From assembly GCF_000003815.2 (NCBI RefSeq), contig NC_049980.1, positions 34,455,285 through 34,506,191 on the forward strand: a stretch of DNA of 50,907 nt, given 5' to 3'. The notes under the pieces were generated by a model. It worked only from the letters and a program-made list of their open reading frames with translations. It had not been told where the DNA came from and made no database searches. Shown one piece after another: positions 8,801 through 17,300 of this stretch (the first letter of the stretch is position 1; the number at the start of each line of letters is the position of its first letter). The position numbers were made by a program, and so were the translations under genes. The stretch comes from Branchiostoma floridae. Lineage: Eukaryota > Chordata > Leptocardii > Amphioxiformes > Branchiostomatidae.

Positions 8801-11631
8801 TAGCAAGGGGGTGATCAATCCATTAAGTCAGAGAGGTCTGGCCATGGTGTTTCCCATCTTAGGAACAATGGCACCTTGGTGTCAGACAGTAAGACTAAAG
8901 CGGACATACTCAATCAACAGTTCCAATCTGTATTTACCAATGAGCCCTCAGATGACCCCCTACCAGACTTAGGACCTAGTCCTCATGTCTGTATGGAGGA
9001 CATCCAAATAGAGGTGAGTGGTGTTGACAAACTGTTGGGGAATTTAAACATCCATAAAGCCTCTGGGCCAGATCAAGTCCATGCCCATGTCCTGAAGGAA
9101 CTCAGCCCAGTCCTCAGTCCCATCCTTCAGATCATATTCCAGAGAAGCCTAGACACCGGCATTGTGCCCGAGGCTTGGAAAGAGGCTAACATAGCCCCTG
9201 TGTACAAGAAAGGTGACCGCTCCAAACCAGAAAACTACCGCCCAATCTCACTTACATCCATCTGTTCTAAGTTAATGGAACACATCATTGCTAGCACCAT
9301 GATGACACACTTTCAGGCTAACAACATTTTGTATGACCTTCAGCACGGTTTCAGCCAAGGTAAGTCATGTGAGACCCAGTTGCTCTCACTAACTGATGAC
9401 TTGGCCGTCAACAGGAACAACGGAATCCAGACAGACCTCGTTTTTATGGACTTTGCTAAAGCGTTCGATAAAGTCCCACACCGTAGACTGCTACACAAAC
9501 TACAGTACTACGGTGTCCGAGGGAACACCCTTGTCTGGATACAGAATTTCCTGCTGGGCCGGTCCCAAACGGTTGTGCTTGATGGAGAGCGTTCGGACCC
9601 TATGCCAGTGACCTCGGGCGTTCCCCAGGGCACTGTGCTGGGGCCCATCCTCTTCCTAGCATACATTAACGATCTCCCAGAACACGCTGCAAATGCAAAG
9701 GTGAGGCTTTTCGCCGATGATTGCATTCTGCAGATGCCCATCCATGACAGCTCTGATTGCAATAAGCTACAAGAAGACATAGATAACATCTGTCTCTGGG
9801 AACACAGGTGGCTGATGGAGTTTAACCCATCTAAGTGTGAAGTAATGACCATAACATCGTCAAAAACACCTATCACCCACACATACACTCTTCACAGCCA
9901 TCCACTAAACAAGGTAAGTACCACCAAATACCTTGGGGTTACCATCTCCTCCAACCTTACATGGGGCAGCCACGTCGACGCCATAACATCGAAGGCCAAC
10001 AAAACACTGGGCATGCTCAGACGCTGCCTGCGGGTTGCCAGCACTGCGGCAAAGGAGAGGGCCTACAAGGCCCTGGTAAGACCCCACCTGGAGTTTGCCT
10101 GCAGTGTGTGGGACCCACACACCCAAGAACAGGTGAGGAAGGTTGAGATGGTCCAGCGACGAGCGGCCCGGTATGTAACAAACAACTACCAACGAGACAC
10201 ATGCTCTGTCACTGCCCTAATCAACCAACTGGGATGGCAGTCATTACAATCCAGAAGAAAGAACGCCAGACTTATTACCATGTATAAGATCATTCACAAC
10301 AACATTTCTGTCCCACATGCATCCAAGCTGGCCCTGGCGACTCGATGCTCCCGCCGCACCAACCACGCTTTCAAGCTGCAGGCCATCGCGAGCAAATCCA
10401 ACTTCTATAGGCTCTCGTTCTTCCCTCGTACCATCCAGGAGTGGAATGAACTTGAGCCTGGTGTGGCGGAGGCGGGGTCTCTCTCCCAGTTCAAAACTGA
10501 ACTGGGGAGGGCCCTGCTGCATTGAGTCGCCCCTACACGTCCTTGTATATATGTAAATAACACTAACCCACCACATTCACTTGTCTTGTCTTTTGCACCC
10601 ACAGATCAGTTGTTTATGTTCCGTTGTGTGCTTTTTTTGTGCCTTTGTTTTCCCTATGTTTGTATGGCACTAGCACCTGTTACTAACAAACATGCGCACT
10701 GCTATTAATCCCCGTAAGGGGGCTAAGCAGTAGAAAAGAAGAAGAAACACACACACAAACACACATACACAAACACACACACAAACACACATGTACATGT
10801 ACACACACACATGTACACACACACATGTACACACACACGCACACACATACACACATATATGTACATGCACACACACATGTACACACACAAACACACTGTA
10901 ATGTACACACACACATGTACACACACACACACATGTACACACACACACACACATGTACACACACACACACACATGTACACATACACATGTACACACACAC
11001 GCACACACATGTACACACACGCAAACACACATACATACATACATACATACAAATAAACGTTGCCTAAAATATAGTATTCTTGACTAAGTTAGCAGTCCAG
11101 AAGGTGTCTGACAATTCAGCTTCTACCCAGTTTTGCCAACACAAATTTCATAACATTACTGTAATATTGTTTTAGATCTACACCTCGACAGAGGAGACGG
11201 CTGCGCGAAGACTGTCCGATCTGGACCTGGTCCACCTGTACCGCGATTACGTCACGGACGACTTCTGGACCGGAAACATCACCCAACGACTTCCGGTCCT
11301 CATTGGACAGTTCATTGCCCTTCTCAACACCCCCGACCCCCCGCGGAGACCCGTCGACGTGTGGTTGGACCGGTGGGGAAACTGGTTCCTCCTGATGCTG
11401 GCCGGTGTGACCGCTGTTTTCTGCATCATCTACAAGCAGCGCCTGAGGATGTACAAGAAGTTTCCCGCCTGCTGCCAGAAACGGTGGCTCCGTCACAGAA
11501 ACAAAGGCAGGAAGGGTCACGTGATGGCTGAACAAGCCGCAGAAGATGTGCTGTTATATGAAGACGCTATAAGCACCCTGCGGGAGGAGGAGTTACAGAT
11601 ACGGAGGAATAGGCAAGGCTTTACCTGGTAG
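5877..11631 (+). CDS. TPM-domain (MOLO-1-like) single-pass membrane protein, 3 exons, 5' end missing
   Basis: Exons 5877-6225, 6777-6888 and 11176-11631 (TAG) join in phase (donors CAG|GTGGGT, CAG|GTATGT; acceptors TTTCCAG, TTTTAG) to about 304 residues. No Met with a signal peptide precedes exon 1, so at least one 5' exon is missing. Residues about 1-115 are extracellular and Cys-rich with many NxS/T sites. [14 protein letters not shown], then [20 protein letters not shown] and [19 protein letters not shown], matches the pattern of the TPM (PF04536) fold as found in nematode MOLO-1. One TM helix ([17 protein letters not shown], about 223-239) is followed by a basic, then Glu-rich cytoplasmic tail of about 65 residues. 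MOLO-1 is an auxiliary subunit of levamisole acetylcholine receptors; a similar role here is inference. Intron 2 holds a LINE. Confidence 0.8.
7110..7306. repeat. CA/TG microsatellite, left flank of the LINE
   Basis: About 195 bp of (CA)n interrupted by ACATGTACAC and ACAAACACAC. It continues directly into the 5'-truncated LINE. The apparent start of the long plus-strand frame (at 7166) lies inside this array and is not a real initiator. Confidence 0.95.
7307..8683 (+). CDS. LINE ORF, N-terminal part: Zn finger and endonuclease
   Basis: Open from the microsatellite edge to the gap (about 459 codons). Early residues form a PHD-like finger with [11 protein letters not shown] Ser/Pro linker follows, then the EEP-type endonuclease: [28 protein letters not shown] (catalytic Glu), [21 protein letters not shown] (catalytic Asp/Asn) and [12 protein letters not shown] (terminal Asp-His). 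The end before the gap is a Lys-rich helix leading towards the RT. The true N-terminus is truncated. The enzyme nicks target DNA for target-primed reverse transcription. Confidence 0.9.
8684..8783. other. Assembly gap (100 N)
   Basis: Exactly 100 N, which looks like a placeholder of unknown true size, interrupting the LINE between endonuclease and RT domains. The bases immediately after it carry two consecutive in-frame stops (8798-8803) relative to the RT frame. Confidence 0.99.
8804..10525 (+). CDS. LINE ORF, C-terminal part: reverse transcriptase
   Basis: This frame resumes at about 8804 ([17 protein letters not shown]) and is open to TGA at 10523-10525. The RT motifs are [58 protein letters not shown] and RLFADDCIL (active site, about 9706). 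The thumb and C-terminal region include [13 protein letters not shown] and the [18 protein letters not shown] block usual in CR1/jockey-type elements. Upstream Mets are irrelevant because this is one polyprotein with the endonuclease part. Two stops at the gap edge may be decay or assembly error. Confidence 0.9.
   Translation, partial: QGGDQSIKSERSGHGVSHLRNNGTLVSDSKTKADILNQQFQSVFTNEPSDDPLPDLGPSPHVCMEDIQIEVSGVDKLLGNLNIHKASGPDQVHAHVLKELSPVLSPILQIIFQRSLDTGIVPEAWKEANIAPVYKKGDRSKPENYRPISLTSICSKLMEHIIASTMMTHFQANNILYDLQHGFSQGKSCETQLLSLTDDLAVNRNNGIQTDLVFMDFAKAFDKVPHRRLLHKLQYYGVRGNTLVWIQNFLLGRSQTVVLDGERSDPMPVTSGVPQGTVLGPILFLAYINDLPEHAANAKVRLFADDCILQMPIHDSSDCNKLQEDIDNICLWEHRWLMEFNPSKCEVMTITSSKTPITHTYTLHSHPLNKVSTTKYLGVTISSNLTWGSHVDAITSKANKTLGMLRRCLRVASTAAKERAYKALVRPHLEFACSVWDPHTQEQVRKVEMVQRRAARYVTNNYQRDTCSVTALINQLGWQSLQSRRKNARLITMYKIIHNNISVPHASKLALATRCSRRTNHAFKLQAIASKSNFYRLSFFPRTIQEWNELEPGVAEAGSLSQFKTELGRALLH
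10745..11050. repeat. CA/TG microsatellite, right flank of the LINE
   Basis: About 300 bp of (CA)n with recurrent ACATGTACAC interruptions and a terminal (CATA)n stretch, the same composition as 7110-7306. It produces long Cys/Val and Thr/His frames that are artefacts. Confidence 0.95.
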
Positions 11632-14390
11632 ATCAACGTTGTCATTCGCTAAATTCTGGTAGTGGAGTTCAGAGTTCCTAGAATTAGGTCATGGGGTCAT
11701 TGGAAGAGGCTATGTATTCACGGGGAGGTGTAATTGTTTTGCATTTTAATGTATATGTTTTAGTAATTTCATTGTGAATTAGAAAGCAGCGTTCAATAGA
11801 TACATGTAAAAACCGCATTTGCGTAAATCAACTACAGTTAAACAAGACATACGAGTAACTCTAACTAGATACTTTAAGAAGAACTCTTATTTAGGTTAGT
11901 TTTTGCCTTGCCGCCAGGCAAGGCTTTACGCCAGCTTTTTTCCATGGATCAATGGACGGACCTTTTAACCCAGCCCTTCCAAAGCCCCTTCCAAAGGCCC
12001 TTCTTTCCTTGCCGAGTTTCATGGCTTAGTTAGACAATAGTACATTCCAGGCGAGTATTAAAACGCTCTTCTAGATGCATGTTACTGTATGTGGTCCAGC
12101 GTAATAAATCTACGCTTTAACTCACCATGTTTATATAAATATATATCACAAATTGCATCAGAAGGAACTTAGTTTGTAATAAAAAATAATGCATATTCAT
12201 TGTGGGTCAAAAAGTTTTACAAAACCTGTTTAATGTGCCAATAATTCATCTGACATAAATTATGATAATGAGGGGGGAGGGGGCGACATGTGGAACTCGG
12301 GATTTTTAAGCGTAGAATCTAGTCTATCTTACCAAAATAACATAAAATACGCGGCAAGGCACAGCTTTTTTAAAAAGATTTCTTGTTTCAACAGTCTCGC
12401 AGTTTTAGGTGGGTTTATTCGAGAAATCTGGAGACGATTAGAAATGGCGTGCTTTCTAACTCACCATCTCTACACATATTTCTAAGTCGTTCTGATCAGT
12501 AGCAGTATCCTAACAACCAAGAGCATCAAGATAATACAGTGACGAAATAAAACTAAGAATTGTTCATCAGGACAAGATGAGTAAATTTATTGATAGCATT
12601 TACTATAGTTTTGTTACATCGACTAGTGATAATATTTCTCATACTATGTGGAACCATTCCATGTATTCGTATGTGCATTGCAACATCGTGCAATACTATT
12701 TCAGTAGTTTGGCTACAGTAGGCAGAGAAAGGCAATGTCTATTTAGATGACACAAAATGTTTGCATTACCATTATAGCATAACGTTACTTACATCTTTGT
12801 TTGATGGCCAGCAAGTTTTCATAGGGCGCCATGTTTAATACTAGAATACATCTAGACTATCGAACAACGGATCCTAATGTACAGTCGGCATTGCTTCATC
12901 ATATACTACATTCTGTACATACTTCTCTTTTGTGCAACAAGCTTAATTAGACATTATACACGTCTGTACAAACACGAATTTGCGCCATGACTTTGTTTCC
13001 CATGTGCACTCGGGTTCCTAGCAGCATCTAGACTTTGCTATATTAAATATGGAGGGTTTGAAGGTTCATTTGTGTTGTAAAATTGTTCTAAAACGAAGTT
13101 GAACCGCGAAATTCATAGCTCATTCCTTGTCAAAGACATTCGAACATTTTTCAACTTTGTTTAAGAATAGACATTGAAAAGTTTCTTTATAGAGAAAGAT
13201 CAATTACATGATATACTCCACAAATTCTACAATATACATTTGAATCTTGACCACCTGAAATATTTAACTTTCTCATACTGTATAGCTGAATCGTATCATA
13301 TTTACATCCGTCAACAATTTCATCAGATGTGTAAATGTCTGGATAATAGATTGTCTAACAGACAAGCAATTCGTAGTTAGGGTATATAGCCTGTTCTTCA
13401 ACAAGTTCTGCTCCATGTCAATGTAGTTATAACTATTTTAAAGGTGTATATAGAAGCTTCTTATCCAGATCTGCTAAATGTCACTCTAGTGGATTCTACC
13501 CTAAACGTCTGTTTCCAGGATCATATCCAGATGCTTTAGGTAACTGCTACTTCGCGCAAAGCATCTTGCTATCCAGTCATATTTACAAGAGCAGATGTCT
13601 GCCACAAGAGGACAGAGAAACGTTGGCTGTTGTTATAAATTTAAAGGTGAATAGATAACCTTGTGATGTTTGTCCATCGGAAGTCCATCGTCCATCGCAA
13701 GACAATCTTGCTATCCAGTCATATTTACAAGAACAGATGCGGCATCAAAGAGCAGCGAAACTTTGGCTGTTGTTATAACTATCTTAAAGGTCATGAATAG
13801 AGAACCTTGTGATGTTCATCCTTGGGAAGAGAACCTTGTTATTCCGTCATATTTACAAGATCAAATGTCGGCATCAAGAGAACAACGAAACGTTGGCTGT
13901 TGTTACAGATATCTTAAAGGTGAATACAGAACCTAAAGCTTGTTATCCAGATCTGCTCAATGTCACTAGTGGATTCTACCCTAAACGTCTGTTTCCAGGA
14001 TCATATCCAGATGCTTTAGGTAACTGCTACTTCGCGCAAAGCATCTCGTTATCAAGTCTTATTTACAAGATCACACGTCAACATCAAAGAGAACTTTGGC
14101 CGTTGTTAAAATTATCTTTAAGGTGAATAGAGACCCTTGTGATGTTTGTCCATCGGAAGTCCATCGAAAGACAATCTTGCGATCCAGTCATATTTACAAG
14201 AACAGATGTCGGCATTAAGAGGACAGCGAAACGCATGTCATTGTTATAACGTTAACTATCTTAAATGTGAATAGAGAACAGTGTTACCCAGTCATATTTA
14301 CATGTAGGCATCAAGCGGACAGCGAAACTTTGGCTGTTGTTGTAAATATCTTAAAGTTGATTAGGGAAGAACCTTGTCATCCAGTCGTAT
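11632..14390. other. Convergent spacer between TPM gene and SLC24-type gene
   Basis: The 3' ends of a plus-strand and a minus-strand gene face each other. The left 1.8 kb is AT-rich without convincing coding sequence; AATAAA occurs at about 12109 (GTAATAAATC), a possible distal poly(A) signal. The right part (about 13440-14390) is a tandem-repeat field described separately, probably overlapping the exchanger's 3' UTR. Confidence 0.55.
13440..14390. repeat. Complex tandem-repeat field next to the exchanger stop codon
   Basis: Blocks of about 115-130 bp recur six or seven times, each built on TCCAGTCATATTTACAAGA, then a purine-rich part ending CGAAACGTTGGCTGTTGTTA, then ATCTTAAAGGTGAATAGAGA. 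A second block of about 105 bp (TGGATTCTACCCTAAACGTC, then AGATGCTTTAGGTAACTGCT) is almost identical at about 13462-13567 and 13941-14047. So a higher-order duplication of about 480 bp is superimposed on the short period. Confidence 0.75.
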
Positions 14391-17300
14391 CTACATGTCT
14401 GCGTCCAGAGGACAGATGGGCATGTGTGACGTGAAGATGCTGAGCTCGTACACGATGGCCAGGGTGATGACGAAGACGTACGTCATCAGACACGTCACGC
14501 CTAACGTCTTGGTAAGCTTCCAGCCGTTCAGGTGCACATCCACGGCCAGGAAGAACACGGTGCTGATGAGGGTCACAGTGGAGTAGATGATGCTCTCGCT
14601 GCATGGTGATGATTGGTTTATTCAGTATTCAACATACACTCCGTATCTATAGTTATCCATATTCTGCGTTGTCTTTATAATTTAGTTCGAAAAACAAACC
14701 TCATGTATCCGAAAACGTTATGCTGTTATTGCATATTGTATATTGTATATTGTTTATTGTACATTATCATATAGCCAGAGGACGTGGGCCAATCAGAAGG
14801 CCCCATTTCATGCTGGTTATGACGCCGTAACAGCCATGCATTAACTTTTTGATTATCACATATGTGATAAAACTTTTGAAAGTTTAAACCAATCAGGAGG
14901 ACAGACAAACATGACGCTGGCCAATCAGAATGAGATATCCAGGAATCGTCCATCTGCCAAGATAGGGGAATAAGTACAGGCATGGAGGGGGGATGGCTCC
15001 CTCTATTAACATCGGTAGTGCGTGTTTCTTTGTTCAAAGAAAACATTTGCTGTCTTAAAACAACATTGAATTACCTATAATATTTAAGACAATAAAATCT
15101 ATTTCCATGTCATGTCCCATTTAAACTGCAAATGGAAAATAAAATTATTTGCACCCCCGCCCATTCAAGTTCAGACGACAATAACACCACGGTCCGCCAT
15201 TGAGTAGCCGTCATGGCGCTGGAGGACCAAAATGCTACCTTTCTTCGGAGAAGTCGTGTTTGGGTTCGTAGTGAACGAGATTCTCAATAGCTGTGAAGCA
15301 CAGGGATCCCGGAATACCTCAGGAAAGCCGGCAGAGATTTAGCGCCTGATACGAACGAACTCGACAAACTGGAGAATGGGCGAGTGGAGAAATACGGAGC
15401 GTGCAACAGTTTGTAACATAATGAATCGACTTTGTTCTTATTTTAAGCCTTGGAACAGAAATACATTTCACGTACAAGTTTAATGTTGTTCAAATTCACT
15501 GTTCAAATGTTTGTACTGAATAAAAGATGTATGTTTTAGAAAAGAATTTGTCGCTCCTACTCATCTGGAAACTCTACTCTACTCTAATCTACTCTTAAAT
15601 GGGTCAGTGTGGGTAGGCTATATGATAATAGGGTTAATGAACCACCTTCGCTCACTCGGTGGTTTTATTCGGTGGTTATAGCAAAGGACCAGGCGTTATG
15701 ACACCATATACACGTCGGGGCGGGTCATTAACCCTTAATTGTACAGTTACCAGGGCTAGCCCTTGATAATAGCCTTCCGCTAGTTGGATAGCCCTGGCTG
15801 TATGTCTTTCTATACAGCCGAATAAATCAAATCAAAACAAAAGCCTTGCAGGACAACGCTCTAGTTTAAAAAAGGACTCAATCACATTTTATCGTATTGA
15901 AATTGCAACAAATCAATTTCGAGGGCACTTCTGGCTCAAACGTCAAGTGCCAAACAAGAACCATAACGAGGCATTCATTGCTATTGCTAAATTTCTCTTT
16001 TCGTGTAGTGTAGTAGCTGTGATGTCATTCACCTGTAGATGTGCACGGCGAACCCACTCACCTGTAGATGTGCACGGCGAACCCACTCACCTGTAGATGT
16101 GCACGGCGAACCCACTCACCTGTAGATGTGCACGGCGAACCCACTCACCTGTAGATGTGCACGGCGAACCCACTCACCTGTAGATGTGCACGGCGAACCC
16201 ACTCACCTGTAGATGTGCACGGCGAACCCAATCACCTGTAGATGTGCACGGCGAACCCACTCACCTGTAGATGTGCCAGCGAACCCACTCACCTGTAGAT
16301 GTGCACGGCGAACCCACTCACCTGTAGATGAACCCACTCACCTGTAGATGTGCACGGCGAACCCACTCACCTGTAGATGAACCCACTCACCTGTAGATGT
16401 GCACGGCGAACCCGCCTGCGGACTTGAAGAGCCACGGCAGACCCAAGCACACCAGGATGTCGAAGATGTTGCTGCCGAGGGAGTTGGAGACCGCCATGTC
16501 GCCAAGACCTGAAGTTTAGTTGAAATGAAGGATGACTTTATTGTTTGGACGCAGTTAAGAACCACGATTTAAAAAGAACAATGTACAAGCACACGATACG
16601 ACCAGCTGTGCGTGATTAAAAAAAAAGCAAGAGCTCGGAGCTGCAGACCTGCTGCCGAGTGAATTGGAGACCGCCATGTCACCAAGACCTGGGAGTTTAT
16701 TCAAGATTCAAGATGACTTTTATTGGTTGAACGCAGTTAAAAACCAGAATTGAAAAAAATGTAGAAACATATCAAAGACTTTTGACACATTTCTAGCGGC
16801 AGAAATCCAAACTGCGTATAAAATTTTTGTTCAAAATGATACTTTAGAACTATGCCCTTTGTGTGACACTGTTAGTAAAATCACAGGCGTAAGCAGATCC
16901 AAGTTCACGATATTTCCTCGACAACTAAAGCACAGAGGCAGTAATGAACACAAGATATCGGAGCTGCCGACCTGAAGACGAGACCAGCACACTGGACAGC
17001 GCGTCCGGGATGCTGGTGCCGATAGCCAGGATCGTCAGGCCCATCACCTCGTCAGGTATCCCGATGGTGAAGCCTACAGGGAGGAACGATTCGTTTGTTT
17101 GCTTGTTTTTTTGAAGCTTTGTTTATCAATTAGGTCACTGCTTGCATGCCATCTTTCAATGAACCCCTGAAGGAGGCGGTAAGGGTCAGGTAAAGCATAA
17201 CAGAGGTGCAGGTTACATGATTGAAATACGTGGTTACATGATTGAAAGAATTTATACACATAGATACGTTAATATCAATTGTCAGAACTTCACATCAAGT

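Larger units (their letters stand above)
7307..10744 (+). mobile_element. Non-LTR retrotransposon (CR1/jockey-type LINE), 5'-truncated, inserted in a CA microsatellite
   Basis: In order: a PHD-like Cys/His finger ([13 protein letters not shown], about 7315-7420), an apurinic-type endonuclease domain, the 100-N gap, a reverse transcriptase with FADD, a C-terminal region ending at 10525, and a 3' UTR of about 220 bp ending in GAAGAAGAA. It is flanked on both sides by the same kind of CA/ACATGT array, so it went into a microsatellite. The element is in the sense orientation within intron 2 of the TPM-domain gene. No LTRs are present. The reading frame is nearly intact, which suggests a young copy. 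Confidence 0.92.
14599..16390. other. Exchanger intron 10 content
   Basis: This intron holds repeats of families B and C (about 15640-15830), a donor-site minisatellite (16029-16390), and at about 14790-14935 three CCAATCAG boxes within 140 bp, followed at 15213-15290 by a 25-codon plus-strand frame starting in GCCGTCATGGCGCTGG. This last arrangement looks like a promoter plus first coding exon, but I cannot follow it into any further exon. Confidence 0.35.

Noticed and set aside
10670-11067. Cys/Val- and Thr/His-rich frames on both strands
   Set aside because: Pure microsatellite translation.
16029-16420. Regular array that could be mistaken for a CRISPR
   Set aside because: Units are directly adjacent without spacers, and are copies of an exon border in a eukaryotic gene. 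The same applies to 20591-21222 and 35166-35526.
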